From the NCBI RefSeq assembly GCF_024213665.1, contig NZ_JANAVP010000011.1, positions 1-64,000 of the forward strand: a stretch of DNA of 64,000 nucleotides, in the 5' to 3' direction. Below are positions 35,057 to 43,965 of this stretch, piece by piece (the first letter of the stretch is position 1; every line of letters begins with the position of its first letter). The notes below the pieces were generated by a model. The model made no database searches. It worked only from the letters and a program-made list of their open reading frames with translations, and was not told where the DNA came from. The translations under genes were made by a program, and so were the position numbers. Origin of the DNA: Streptomyces sp. A3M-1-3. Its GTDB lineage: Bacteria > Actinomycetota > Actinomycetes > Streptomycetales > Streptomycetaceae.

Positions 35057-36907
35057 TCAGGGCAGGTCGGACAGTCGGAAGCGCAGCCGGCAGATCACCG
35101 CGTCGGTGTCGCGGCGGACCGCGTGAGCGACGACCGCGCCGCGCTGGTTCTGCAGTACCCGCTGCCACAGGCGGGCCGGTTCGACCTCGGGGATGAGCAC
35201 GGTGATGCGGGTGCCCGGATCGGCGGCTGCCAGCTCGCGTACGTACGCGGCGATCGGGCGGCCGACGGTGCGGCGGGCCGAGGGAACGCGGACCAGGGGG
35301 ACGCCCGGGTTCCACAGTGCCCAGTCCCGTTCCAGGGCTTCGGTCTGCGCACGGTCCTCGGGGTCGGGGTGGCAGACGGTCACCGCCCGTACCTCGTCGC
35401 CGAGGGACACCGCGGCGGTCAGGGCCTCGCTGGTGAGCCTGGTCAGGGAGGAGACCGGGACCAGGACCAACGAGCTGTCCCGGTGCGGGGGTTCGGGTAT
35501 GCGGCCGACGCCGAGGCGTTCGCCGATCCTGCCGTAGGCGCGGTGGATGCACTGGAATCCGGCGACCAGCAGGGGCAGGGCGACCACGATCAGCCAGGCG
35601 CCGTCGTGGAACTTGGTGGCGGTGACGACGACCGCGCTGACGCCCGTGAGCAGCGCGCCGAGTCCGTTGAGTACCGCCTTGCCGGCCCACCCGGGGCCGC
35701 GGACGCCGAGCCAGTGGATGACCATTCCGGTCTGGGCGATGGTGAAGCCGACGAAGACGCCGATCGCGAAGAGCGGGACGAGGGTGTTGGTGTCGCCGCC
35801 GGAGAAGAGCAGCAGCGCGGCGGAGACGGCCGCGAGGGTGAGGACGCCGTGCCGGTGGACCTGGCGGTCGGCCTTGAGGCCGAAGACGTGCGGCAGGTAG
35901 TTGTCGCGTGCCAGCAGCTTGAGCAGGACCGGGAGGCCGCCGAAGGAGGTGTTGGCGGACAGCGCCAGCAGCACCATGGTGGCGAACTGGATGACGTAGA
36001 AGGCGAGATTGTGGCCGAAGGACGCGTCGGCGAGCTGGGCGAGCACGGTGACGCCCTCGACCGGCTGCAGGCCGAAGCGGGAGATCAGGACGGAAAGCCC
36101 GATCAGCATCACGCCGAGCATCACGCCGAGCGCGACCTCCGCGTGCTGCGCGCGGCGGGCAGCCGGGGCACGGAAGGACGGGACGGCGTTGGCGATGGCC
36201 TCGACCCCGGTCAGCGCCGAGCAGCCGGAGGCGAACGCCTTCAGCAGAAGCAGCGCGCCGACCGTGGTTGCGTTGTCGGCCAGTACGGACGCATGGCCGG
36301 CGGCCGCCTCGGTACTCACCGGGGCGTCGCGGAACAGGCCCACCGTGATGAGCACGAGGATCGAGCCGATGAAGACAGCCGTCGGGACGATGAAGGCGCG
36401 CGCCGAGTCCACGATGCCGCGCAGGTTCACCGCGGTGATCAGCACCAGCACGCCGAGGCACAGCCACAGCCGGTCGCCGTACAGCTGCGGGAACGCGGAG
36501 GTCAGCGCGGCGACGCCCGCGGTGACCGCGACGGCGACATTGAGTACGTAGTCCAGGGCGAGGGACGCCGCCGCGACGAGGCTGGTGCGGCGGCCCAGAT
36601 GCGCCTTGGCGACCGCGTAACTGCCGCCGCCGTCCGGGAAGGCGGCGATCACCTGCCGGTACGAGGCGACGAGCACGGCCAGCAGCGCGGCGATCCCCAG
36701 GGTGACGGGGAGCGTGAAGCCCAGACCGTAGCCGCCCGCCGCCGCGAGGACCAGCACGATGGCCTCGGGGCCGTATGCGACCGAGGCCATCGCGTCGAGC
36801 GACAGCGCGGCCAGGCCGGTGACAGCGGTGAGCTTGTGACGGGCGCCGGTATCCGGGGGTTCCTCTGCGCTGGGCGCAGTGCCGGTCTCGGTGGTCAGGA
36901 CTGACAT
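35057..36907 (-). CDS. KimA-like APC-family permease, probable K+ importer
   Basis: A 616-residue membrane protein with about twelve helices ('LDAMASVAYGPEAIVLVLAAAGG', 'PDGGGSYAVAKAHLG', 'ASGCSALTGVEAIANAVPSF', 'SANTSFGGLPVLLKLLARD') and a cytosolic C-terminal domain from about 470 ('SLVLVPVSSLTRLTSEALTAA'). Length, the GGGSY motif and the tail match the KimA (YdaO) potassium importers, whose tail binds c-di-AMP in Firmicutes. The nearby Kdp genes support a K+ role. Annotation pipelines often call these amino-acid permeases. It is divergent from a small PH-like membrane protein gene. Confidence 0.82.
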   Translation of the reverse strand: MSVLTTETGTAPSAEEPPDTGARHKLTAVTGLAALSLDAMASVAYGPEAIVLVLAAAGGYGLGFTLPVTLGIAALLAVLVASYRQVIAAFPDGGGSYAVAKAHLGRRTSLVAAASLALDYVLNVAVAVTAGVAALTSAFPQLYGDRLWLCLGVLVLITAVNLRGIVDSARAFIVPTAVFIGSILVLITVGLFRDAPVSTEAAAGHASVLADNATTVGALLLLKAFASGCSALTGVEAIANAVPSFRAPAARRAQHAEVALGVMLGVMLIGLSVLISRFGLQPVEGVTVLAQLADASFGHNLAFYVIQFATMVLLALSANTSFGGLPVLLKLLARDNYLPHVFGLKADRQVHRHGVLTLAAVSAALLLFSGGDTNTLVPLFAIGVFVGFTIAQTGMVIHWLGVRGPGWAGKAVLNGLGALLTGVSAVVVTATKFHDGAWLIVVALPLLVAGFQCIHRAYGRIGERLGVGRIPEPPHRDSSLVLVPVSSLTRLTSEALTAAVSLGDEVRAVTVCHPDPEDRAQTEALERDWALWNPGVPLVRVPSARRTVGRPIAAYVRELAAADPGTRITVLIPEVEPARLWQRVLQNQRGAVVAHAVRRDTDAVICRLRFRLSDLP

Positions 36908-37067
36908 GCGGGTTGGCTCCTTCGTCTTTCAGGTCCGCCCAGGGTGTGCCCGGATCCGGCCGGCCACGCCCGGCGCTGGCGCGCTCTTGGCGCGAAACGG
37001 CAATCTCCTCACGCGTTCTTGACGAGGGCCGTCAGGGAGATGTCAAAGCTGCCCGGCGCGGCGTCAG

Positions 37068-37085
37068 CGGTTCATCAATGAACCG
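37068..37085. promoter_or_regulatory. 18-bp palindrome in the divergent promoter region
   Basis: CGGTTCATCAATGAACCG is an exact dyad with 8-bp arms and a 2-bp centre. It lies 34 bp upstream of the gene at 37120 and about 160 bp upstream of the KimA-like gene at 36907, so it is a candidate operator for either or both. The regulator is unknown. Confidence 0.45.
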
Positions 37086-37119
37086 GGCGTGGGCTCTCCG
37101 CGTCCCTAGCGTCAGCTGC

Positions 37120-37680
37120 ATGGGACGGCGCATCACACGATCCGTTCCGGGGCGCGACGCCGATCGTGCGGAGCCCCCCGGAAAGCCTGCTTCCGATGAC
37201 GGCTGGGCCGCAGACCTGAAGGCCGCGGCCGGCTGCGCAACGCTGCTGCTCGCGTTGCTGCTCCTGATCGACGGAGCGTCCGGCGGCCTCACCGCCCCGC
37301 GTGCCGTCCTGTGGGCGGCGCTCGCCGTCCTGCTCTTCGTGCTGCTGCTGCCGGCCCGGGTGACGGCCGGCGAGGGCTGGCTGGCCTCCCGGGGACTCCT
37401 GCGTGAGCGGCGCGTATGTACCGACCGCCTGGTTGCGGTGCGCTGGTCCGACGGCGTCGCTCAGCGGCTGGTCCTGCGCGACGTGGACGGCGCGCGCGTC
37501 GAGGTGGACCCGCGGGTGCTCGTCGCCAACCCTCACCTGTGGCGTCTGCTGGACGCGGGCGCCCGTTCGTCCCTGGGCCGAGGCACGCTGCTGTGCGGCG
37601 CGACCGCGCTGAAGCAGCTGTCGCGGAGGATCGACGGCGAGACGGCCCAGTCGGTGTTCAAGATCTCGGGCCTTCACTAG
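37120..37680 (+). CDS. Small membrane protein with PH-like domain
   Basis: A 186-residue protein: a polar start, two membrane helices (about 30-50 'AGCATLLLALLLLIDGAS' and 56-75 'AVLWAALAVLLFVLLLPAR'), then a soluble beta-rich part ('LVAVRWSDGVAQRLVLRDVDGARVEV') and a C-terminal helix. The layout resembles the protein at 29663-30208 near kdp. Both sit beside K+ transporter genes. The start at ATG 37120 is the best available; no strong binding site is visible. It converges on the second KimA-like gene. Function unknown. Confidence 0.7.
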   Translation: MGRRITRSVPGRDADRAEPPGKPASDDGWAADLKAAAGCATLLLALLLLIDGASGGLTAPRAVLWAALAVLLFVLLLPARVTAGEGWLASRGLLRERRVCTDRLVAVRWSDGVAQRLVLRDVDGARVEVDPRVLVANPHLWRLLDAGARSSLGRGTLLCGATALKQLSRRIDGETAQSVFKISGLH

Positions 37681-37696
37681 CGATCTCAGGCATGCA

Positions 37697-39727
37697 CTAG
37701 CGCCGGTGAGTGTGCGGAGTACGGGGTGTGACGGGTTCGCCGCGGCGGACCGATCCGGGGGCGCGGGCGGCCGGGTGGTCGGCGCGGGCGGAGGAGGTCA
37801 GCTGCCACGGGACGCTGGTGACCATCACACCCGGGGTGAACAGCAGACGGCTCTTCAGCCACAGCGCGGACTGGTTGTGCAGCAGGTTCTCCCACCAGTG
37901 GCCGACGACGTACTCGGGGATGAAGACGGCGACCACGTCGCGTGGGCTTTCGCGCCTGATGTTGCGTACGTAGTCCACGACCGGGCGGGTGATCTCGCGG
38001 TACGGCGAGTCGATGACTTTCAGGGGCACGTCGGTGTCGAGGTTCTGCCACTGCTCCTCGAGGTGGGTCGACGCCTCGCGGTCCACCGAGACGGTCAGCG
38101 CCTCCAGCTGGTGCGGCCGGAAGGCGCGGGCGTAGGACAGCGCCCGGAGGGTCGGCTTGTGCAGGGTGGAGACCAGCACGATCGCCAGTACCCGTGAGGG
38201 AGGAGCCAGTTCGGCCCGTGGGTCGGTGACCGCCAGTTCGGCCGCGGTGGCGTCGTAGTGGCGGCGGATACCCCGCATCATCAGCCACAGCAAGATGGCG
38301 GCGAGCACCGCCAGCCACGCGCCCTGAGTGAACTTCGTCGCCAGCACGATCACCAGGACCAGGCCGGTGATGAGTGCCCCGGTGGCGTTGACGACCCGGG
38401 TCACGTGGTGACGGCGGCGCGCCGCGGGGTCGGACTCGGTGACCAGTTCGCGGTTCCAGTGCCGGACCATGCCTGCCTGGGAGAGCGTGAAGGAGGTGAA
38501 CACACCCAGGATGTAGAGGTGGATGAGGCTGGTGACATTGGCCTCGTACGCCCACAGCAGCAGGCCGGCCACGATCGCCAGGGCCAGGATGCCGTTGGAG
38601 AAGGCCAGCCGGTCACCGCGGCTGTGCATCTGGCGCGGCAGGTAGCGGTGCTGCGCGAGGATCGAGGCGAGCAGCGGGAAGCCGTTGAAGGCGGTGTTCG
38701 CCGCGAGGATCAGCACCAGGGCGGTGGCGGCCTGGATGAAGTAGAAGCCGACGCTGTTCGAGCCGCCGAACACGGATGCCGCCAGCTGGGCGATGACGGT
38801 GCGCTGGGTGTGCGAGGAGCAGTCTCCGGCCAGTCCGGTGAGCCGGCAGGCGTCCTCGACGATGTGCACCTTGGCGACAATCGCGAGGGTCGTGACGCCG
38901 ACGAACATCGTGATGGCGATGATGCCCATCGCGGCCATGGTGGAGGCGGCGTTCTTGGACTTGGGCTTACGGAAGGCCGGTACGCCGTTGGAGATCGCCT
39001 CCACGCCCGTCAGGGCCGTACAGCCGCTGGAGAAGGCGCGCAGCACGAGCATCACCATGGCCAGACCCACCAGGTTCGCGTCCCCATGCTCGGGCTCGAT
39101 GCCGTACGCGGCGCTCTCGGCCACCGGCGCGTCACCGAGCAGATAGCGGAACAGACCCGTACCGACCATGATCAGTACGCCGCCGATGAACAGGTACGTC
39201 GGCGTGGCGAACAGCCGGCCGGACTCGCGCACACCGCGCAGGTTCATCGCGGTCAGCAGGGCGACGAAGCAGAGCGCCATCAGCACCCGGTGTTCGGCCA
39301 GCGAGGGCATCGCCGAGATGATGTTGTCCACTCCGGAGGCGACCGAGACCGCCACGGTCATGACGTAGTCGACCAGCAGCGACGCGGCGACCACCAGACC
39401 GGCCGAGGCACCCAGGTTCGTCGAGGCGACCTCGTAGGAGCCGCCGCCGCTCGGGTAGGCGTGGACCACTTGGCGGTACGAGAGCACCACCACGGTCATC
39501 AGCGCCACGACCGCGGCCGCGATCCACGGCGTGAAGTGCAGGTACGCCAGGCCGCCCAGAGTGAGCACCAGCAGGATCTCCTGAGTGGCGTACGCGACCG
39601 AGGACAGCGGGTCGGAAGCGAAGATCGGCAGGGCGAGCCGCTTGGGCAGCAGGGTCCCGCCCAGCTCCTCGCTGCGCTTGGCCCGGCCGAGCACCAGACG
39701 CTTGAGCACACCGGTCACGTTGAGCAC
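37697..39727 (-). CDS. Second KimA-like APC-family permease
   Basis: A 676-residue paralogue of the permease at 35057-36907. Landmarks are 'FASDPLSSVAYATQEILLVLTLGG', 'PSGGGSYEVASTNLG', 'SSGCTALTGVEAISNGVPAF' and 'AANTAFNGFPLLASILAQ', followed by a long cytosolic tail from about 500 ('IVLVSTLHKPTLRALSYARAFRP'). A periplasmic loop with two Cys ('DACRLTGLAGDCSSH') is specific to this copy. It is expected to import K+ by proton symport, by analogy with KimA. The terminal 40 residues are basic and low-complexity. Confidence 0.82.
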   Translation of the reverse strand: MLNVTGVLKRLVLGRAKRSEELGGTLLPKRLALPIFASDPLSSVAYATQEILLVLTLGGLAYLHFTPWIAAAVVALMTVVVLSYRQVVHAYPSGGGSYEVASTNLGASAGLVVAASLLVDYVMTVAVSVASGVDNIISAMPSLAEHRVLMALCFVALLTAMNLRGVRESGRLFATPTYLFIGGVLIMVGTGLFRYLLGDAPVAESAAYGIEPEHGDANLVGLAMVMLVLRAFSSGCTALTGVEAISNGVPAFRKPKSKNAASTMAAMGIIAITMFVGVTTLAIVAKVHIVEDACRLTGLAGDCSSHTQRTVIAQLAASVFGGSNSVGFYFIQAATALVLILAANTAFNGFPLLASILAQHRYLPRQMHSRGDRLAFSNGILALAIVAGLLLWAYEANVTSLIHLYILGVFTSFTLSQAGMVRHWNRELVTESDPAARRRHHVTRVVNATGALITGLVLVIVLATKFTQGAWLAVLAAILLWLMMRGIRRHYDATAAELAVTDPRAELAPPSRVLAIVLVSTLHKPTLRALSYARAFRPHQLEALTVSVDREASTHLEEQWQNLDTDVPLKVIDSPYREITRPVVDYVRNIRRESPRDVVAVFIPEYVVGHWWENLLHNQSALWLKSRLLFTPGVMVTSVPWQLTSSARADHPAARAPGSVRRGEPVTPRTPHTHRR

Positions 39728-39832
39728 AGGGTGAGCGTAAGCAAGGGCCTGTCAGACGGCTCTCGGGGCAGGTGCAGGTGGAGTAGCGGCAGGTGCAGAC
39801 CGAGTAGCGCGCACGTGTGTCCGGGGGGTGGG

Positions 39833-39990
39833 GGATACTCGCTCCTCGTTGCCCACGGCCCGACGATCCTCTTCAATGCCGATGTCGACGCGCAGGGCGG
39901 GGGCTACGCCAGCGGTGTGCTGGTGCTCATGCTCTCGGCGTCCTTCGCCGCGACCATCGCCGCCCGCCTGATCGACGAGGCATCCGCTGC
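39833..39990 (+). pseudogene. Fragment of an APC-type transporter
   Basis: About 50 codons read as a transporter-like segment ('LFNADVDAQGGGYASGVLVLML' is the most telling stretch) without a start, a complete fold or a proper end. The text switches to another frame and protein family at about 39990. I take it as an internal remnant of a larger permease. Confidence 0.45.
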
Positions 39991-39993
39991 CCG

Positions 39994-40305
39994 CCCCTGT
40001 GGATCCTGGACCGGCTCGACACCGACGGCCTGATCCGGCACGACCTGCAGTACCTCGATCCGCTGCCGGCCTTCACCACCGGCACGATCGCGCTGCTGGG
40101 TGACGCCGCCCACGCGATGACGCCCGACCTCGGCCAAGGCGCTTGCCAGGCGTTCATCGACGGGGTCGCACTCGCCGAGTCCCTGGCCACAGCCACTGAC
40201 GTGGCCACCGCGCTGCGCCGGTACGACCGCAGCCGCCGGCGGCCCACCCAGCGCCTCGCCGCCATGTCGCTGCGCGCCGGCCGGCTTGCGCGGATGCGCC
40301 GTTGC
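39994..40305 (+). pseudogene. Fragment of an FAD-dependent monooxygenase
   Basis: About 100 codons match the C-terminal part of the FAD domain of aromatic-ring monooxygenases. The flavin-binding 'GTIALLGDAAHAMTPDLGQGACQAFIDG' region is clear, followed by a helix 'ALRRYDRSRRRPTQRLAAMS'. The GxGxxG and substrate domains are missing at the 5' side, and the frame runs into antisense cellulase sequence at the 3' side. It is a remnant, not a working gene. Confidence 0.75.
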
Positions 40306-40309
40306 ATCA

Positions 40310-40964
40310 CGGGCACGGCTGAGGTTGTACTGCGGGTCGCCGGGGCTGAGCATGTGCCAGTCGACGATCGCGTACATGCCGCGGGTGGTGGCCTGCTCGA
40401 TGATCGAGTGGACCTGGTCGGTGAACTTGCGCGGGTCGGTCTCGTACCCGCCTTCCTGGATGTACATCGAGATGCGCAGGACGTCGGCGTTCCAGTCGGT
40501 GGCCAGGGCATTGAGGGATCCGGTGGTGACGCACTGGCCGTACCACTGCAGTCCGTGGGCGCTCATGCCGCGCAGCTGGACCGGCTTGCCGTACTGGTTG
40601 CAGAGCTTGGTGCCGCAGACCTTGAGCTGTCCGTTGATCTCGGCGGGGGTTCTGCCACCGGGGGCGGGGGCGGTGTCGACGGTGAGGTGGTCGACGTTGG
40701 GGCCGCCGTTCGCGGTGGTGGCCTGGGCGGCGTCGACCGTCCATTCGACGTAACTGCCGGTGGCATTGGCGTAGTTGACGAAACCGGTGCCGGTGTAGCC
40801 GGTGTGGTTGGACTCCGCGACGCCCTGGGAGAGCGTCGCGGATTCGGCTTCGTACCGGGTGGGGGGGCCGATGCGGTGTCCGGGGCGGCGGTCCCGGTGA
40901 GCAGGAGGGCCGTGACGAAGGTGGCGACGCCTGCGCCTCGTAACCGGAGCTGTGCTGATCTCAT
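40310..40964 (-). pseudogene. Truncated, frameshifted cellulase (signal peptide, CBM, GH5 start)
   Basis: ATG 40964 follows AGGAG and opens a secretion signal ('GAGVATFVTALLLTGTAA'). At a run of seven G/C pairs (40861-40867) one base seems lost: the next frame continues as a carbohydrate-binding module ('RYEAESATLSQGVAESNHTGYTG') and then the start of a GH5 endoglucanase ('GKPVQLRGMSAHGLQWYGQ', 'MYAIVDWHMLSPGDPQYN'). The gene stops abruptly near 40310, where it meets the monooxygenase fragment; the catalytic Glu residues are lost. Both the frameshift and the truncation mark it as dead. Confidence 0.85.
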
Positions 40965-40978
40965 GGGGGCTCCTGAGA

Positions 40979-40993
40979 TAGGAAACTTTCCTA
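40979..40993 (-). promoter_or_regulatory. 15-bp palindrome upstream of the cellulase remnant
   Basis: TAGGAAACTTTCCTA is an exact dyad (7-bp arms around C) 15 bp upstream of the cellulase ATG. It is probably the surviving operator of the polysaccharide-utilisation promoter. Confidence 0.55.
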
Positions 40994-41070
40994 ACAGAAA
41001 TCCAATAGCAGGCGGCGGGATCCCTTGCAAGGGTCATGACACGTGGGCCACGCATGTGGTGGTGGCAGCC

Positions 41071-41088
41071 GCTCAAAGTTATCCACAG
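41071..41088 (+). repeat. 18-bp element with DnaA-box-like core, copy 1
   Basis: GCTCAAAGTTATCCACAG occurs here and, exactly inverted, at 48812-48829. The core TTATCCACA equals the classical DnaA box. Both copies stand upstream of a gene start (DUF2252 and DUF5819). A variant lies at 53446-53458. Confidence 0.6.
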
Positions 41089-41132
41089 GGGGAGACGGTG
41101 GTCGGCAGGCGGCGGTACGGTCTTCGGCAGCT

Positions 41133-41163
41133 GATGTTGATGTTGGTGCTGGTGTTGATGTTG
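41133..41163 (+). repeat. Short GATGTT-type tandem repeat in the DUF2252 upstream region
   Basis: About 31 bp of degenerate 6-bp units (GATGTT, GGTGCT, GGTGTT) lie 20-50 bp before the DUF2252 start. Slippage here could change promoter spacing. No second function is evident. Confidence 0.6.
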
Positions 41164-41183
41164 TACGGAGACGGGGGCATCCG

Positions 41184-42626
41184 ATGGGTGAGGTCGACGG
41201 GGCGGCGGCGGACCTGCGGACACCGGCCGGCGGTGGGCAGGGCGAGCGCATACCGCGGGTGCCCGGCTTCGCGCCGCGGACGGCGAACGGTTCGCCGCGG
41301 GACGAGGGCAAGGCGCTGCGGGCCCGGGTCCCCCGCTCCTCGCACAGCTCGCTGGTGCTTCCCGAGGACCGGCCGGACGCGGTGCGGGCCGTCGAGGAGT
41401 CCAACCAGGGCCGGGTGCCCGAGCTGACTCCGATACGGGTGGGCCGGATGGCTGCCACCCCCTTCGCGTTCCTGCGCGGCGCGGCCGGGCTGATGGCCCA
41501 CGACCTGCAGGGCACGCCGGTCACCGGCGTCGGCGCGCAGATCTGCGGCGACGCGCACGCGGCGAACTTCGGGCTGTACGGCGACGCCCGGAACCGGCTG
41601 GTCATCGACCTGAACGACTTCGACGAGACCGTGTTCGGCCCGTGGGAATGGGACGTCAAGCGGCTCGCGACCTCCCTCGTACTGGCCGGCCGGGTGGCGG
41701 GCGCGAGCGAGGACGTCTGCCGGGCCGCCGCCGTCGACGCGGCGGGGGCGTACCGGCGGACCATGCGGCTGCTGGCCAAGCTTTCCGTGCTGGACGCTTG
41801 GAACGCCATCGCCGACGAGGAGCTCGTCTCGCACACCGACTCGCGGGATCTGCTGGGCACGCTGGAGCGGGTGGCCGAGAAGGCCCGTAACAACACCAGT
41901 GCGCGCTTCGCCGCCAGGTCGACCGAGTCGGCGGCCGACGGCGGGCGCTGCTTCGTGGACGCGCTGCCCGTGCTGCGGCGGGTGGGCGACGTGGAGGCGG
42001 AGGCGGTGGCGGTCTCGCTCGGGGAGTACCTGGAGACCGTCCAGAAGGACCGGCTGCCCCTGCTCGCGCGGTACGCGATCCACGACGTCGCGTTCCGGGT
42101 GGTCGGCACGGGCAGCGTCGGGACGCGGTCATACGTGGTGCTGCTGCTCGACCACCGGGGCGAGCCGCTGGTGCTTCAGGTCAAGGAAGCCCGGCCTTCG
42201 GCGCTGCTGCCCTACCTGCCGGCCCTTGGCTTCGAGAACCCGGCGCCCGGGCACGAGGGGCACCGGGTGGTGTTCGGGCAGAAGCGGATGCAGGTGGTCA
42301 GCGACATCCTGCTGGGCTGGACCACGGTGCAGGGGCGGCCGTTCCAGGTGCGGCAGTTCAGGAACCGCAAGGGCAGCGTGGACCCGACAGCACTGTCCAC
42401 CGACCAGGTCGACGACTACGGGCGGATGACCGGGGCGCTGCTGGCGCGGGCCCACGCGCACAGCGCCGACCCGCGGCTGATCGCCGGGTACTGCGGCAAG
42501 AACGACGAGTTCGACGAGGCGGTGGCCGCGTTCGCGGTGGCGTACGCGGACCGTACCGAAGCGGATCACGCCGACCTGGTCGCGGCTGTCAGGGCGGGGC
42601 GCATCGCGGCGGAGGAGGGGGTGTGA
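41184..42626 (+). CDS. DUF2252 protein
   Basis: A 480-residue soluble protein of the DUF2252 family, typical of actinobacteria. The most conserved blocks read 'GAQICGDAHAANFGLYG', 'VIDLNDFDETVFGPWEWDVKRLA' and 'QVKEARPSALLPYL'. The GDAHxxNFG and DxNDFD motifs recall the catalytic and metal sites of kinase-like (aminoglycoside phosphotransferase) folds, so a kinase-type activity is an inference; the function is not established. ATG 41184 follows a GGGGG site. It stands alone between the gene remnants and a J-domain gene. Confidence 0.85.
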   Translation: MGEVDGAAADLRTPAGGGQGERIPRVPGFAPRTANGSPRDEGKALRARVPRSSHSSLVLPEDRPDAVRAVEESNQGRVPELTPIRVGRMAATPFAFLRGAAGLMAHDLQGTPVTGVGAQICGDAHAANFGLYGDARNRLVIDLNDFDETVFGPWEWDVKRLATSLVLAGRVAGASEDVCRAAAVDAAGAYRRTMRLLAKLSVLDAWNAIADEELVSHTDSRDLLGTLERVAEKARNNTSARFAARSTESAADGGRCFVDALPVLRRVGDVEAEAVAVSLGEYLETVQKDRLPLLARYAIHDVAFRVVGTGSVGTRSYVVLLLDHRGEPLVLQVKEARPSALLPYLPALGFENPAPGHEGHRVVFGQKRMQVVSDILLGWTTVQGRPFQVRQFRNRKGSVDPTALSTDQVDDYGRMTGALLARAHAHSADPRLIAGYCGKNDEFDEAVAAFAVAYADRTEADHADLVAAVRAGRIAAEEGV

Positions 42627-42684
42627 GACGCGGGTGGAAGCGGGACTGTGACGAGGGCCGGCCGGGCGCCCGTAGGCTGGGCGG

Positions 42685-43530
42685 GTGAGCCAGGAACCTG
42701 CCGGGGCGCCGACCGCCCGGAACGACGACGAGCAGCGCCATGAGCAGCGGCACGACGAGCGGCCGGAGGCGCGGCTGGAGAAGGCCGTGCGGGCGGCCGA
42801 GCAGGCGCTGATCGAGTTCGAGATCGCGGTGGAGACCTTCCGGGTCGAGGTGGAGAACTTCTCCCGGATCCACCACCAGAAGCTCGGCCCGATGTACTCG
42901 CGGCTCGACGAGCTGGACGCGCTTATCGCGGAGGCCCGGGCCGCCCGCAGCGGTGATCCGGAGGATCTGCGCAGGGCGCAGGACCTGCGGGCGCTGGTGA
43001 TGCCGATGCCCGGTGTCGAGGAGCTGTTCCACGACTGGATCGACTCCGACGGCCTCTCCCCCGAGGCCGCGGCGATGCTTACCGACCAGCAGGTGCAGCC
43101 GCCCAGGCGGGTCCGGCCGAGCGAGGAGGTCCGCAAGCTCTACCGCGAGCTGGTCCGGGAGGCGCATCCGGACCTGGCCCAGGACGAGGCGGAGCGGACG
43201 TGCCGGGACGAGTTCATCGTGCGCGTCAACGCCGCGTACGGCCGTGGTGACATCGCGCAGCTCAGGTCGCTGGCCGAGGAGTGGGCCGCGGGGCCGGTGC
43301 CCGAGGGCCATGGCCCCAGCGAGAGCGAAGAGCTCTACGCGAGGCTGGAGTGGCTGGCGCAGCGCAAGGAGCTGCTGGCGGTGGTGGCCCAGGAGCTGGA
43401 GGCCAGCGCGATCGGCGCGATGCTGAAGATGGCCCCCGACGACCCGGACCGGCTGCTGGAGGAGATCGCCGAGCAACTGCTCGCGCAGGTCTCCGAGCGT
43501 GAGGCGCAGCTGGCGAAGCTGGTGGGTTAG
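42685..43530 (+). CDS. J-domain-containing protein
   Basis: A 281-residue protein. The first 25 residues are polar; a long coiled-coil-like helix follows ('EKAVRAAEQALIEFEIAVETFRVEVENF'). A J-domain sits at about 148-200: the HPD signature is present in 'LYRELVREAHPDLAQDE', and the last helix is 'FIVRVNAAYGRGD'. The C-terminus is again helical with Leu/Glu repeats. J-domains stimulate Hsp70 (DnaK) ATPase; no Gly/Phe or zinc region is present, so this is a class III type with an unknown client. GTG 42685 is the only sensible start. Confidence 0.82.
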   Translation: MSQEPAGAPTARNDDEQRHEQRHDERPEARLEKAVRAAEQALIEFEIAVETFRVEVENFSRIHHQKLGPMYSRLDELDALIAEARAARSGDPEDLRRAQDLRALVMPMPGVEELFHDWIDSDGLSPEAAAMLTDQQVQPPRRVRPSEEVRKLYRELVREAHPDLAQDEAERTCRDEFIVRVNAAYGRGDIAQLRSLAEEWAAGPVPEGHGPSESEELYARLEWLAQRKELLAVVAQELEASAIGAMLKMAPDDPDRLLEEIAEQLLAQVSEREAQLAKLVG

Positions 43531-43574
43531 GTTTTTTGGTGTTGCTCGCACACGTACGAGAGAAGGCTGACCCC

Positions 43575-43919
43575 ATGAATTTCGGCTCGCTCCCCACCGT
43601 GGACGCCGCCGCGGTGCCCGCCGACGGCTTGGTGCTGGACGTCCGGGAAGACGACGAATGGGCGGCCGGACACGTCGAGGGCGCCCTGCACATCCCGATG
43701 AGCGACTTCGTCGCGCGCTTCGGTGAGGTGACGGAGGCAGCCGAGGACGGCCATCGCCTGCACGTGATGTGCCGGGTCGGCGGCCGGTCCGCGCAGGTCA
43801 CGCAGTACCTGCTCCAGCAGGGCCTCGACGCCGTGAACGTCGACGGAGGCATGCTCGCCTGGGACGGCGCCCGCCGTCCGATGGTCACCGACAACGGCGC
43901 CCCGGCCTTCGTCCTCTAG
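43575..43919 (+). CDS. Single-domain rhodanese
   Basis: A 114-residue rhodanese. The active-site loop is 'CRVGGRS', with the persulfide-carrying Cys near residue 74, preceded by 'VLDVREDDEWAAGHVEGALHIP', the typical N-terminal signature. Single-domain rhodaneses carry sulfane sulfur in thiol and sulfide metabolism. The start at ATG 43575 follows AGAAGG. It is 44 bp after the J-domain gene and may share its transcript. Confidence 0.92.
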   Translation: MNFGSLPTVDAAAVPADGLVLDVREDDEWAAGHVEGALHIPMSDFVARFGEVTEAAEDGHRLHVMCRVGGRSAQVTQYLLQQGLDAVNVDGGMLAWDGARRPMVTDNGAPAFVL

Positions 43920-43965
43920 GACCGGACAGACCTGAGCCCCGTGCGGGCTGGACGCGCTGTTCGGC

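Noticed and set aside
33105..36467. A 1120-codon open frame on the - strand across SDR, GNAT and KimA-like genes
   Set aside because: It is antisense to or out of frame with clear genes, shows no domain, and is explained by high GC at third codon positions.
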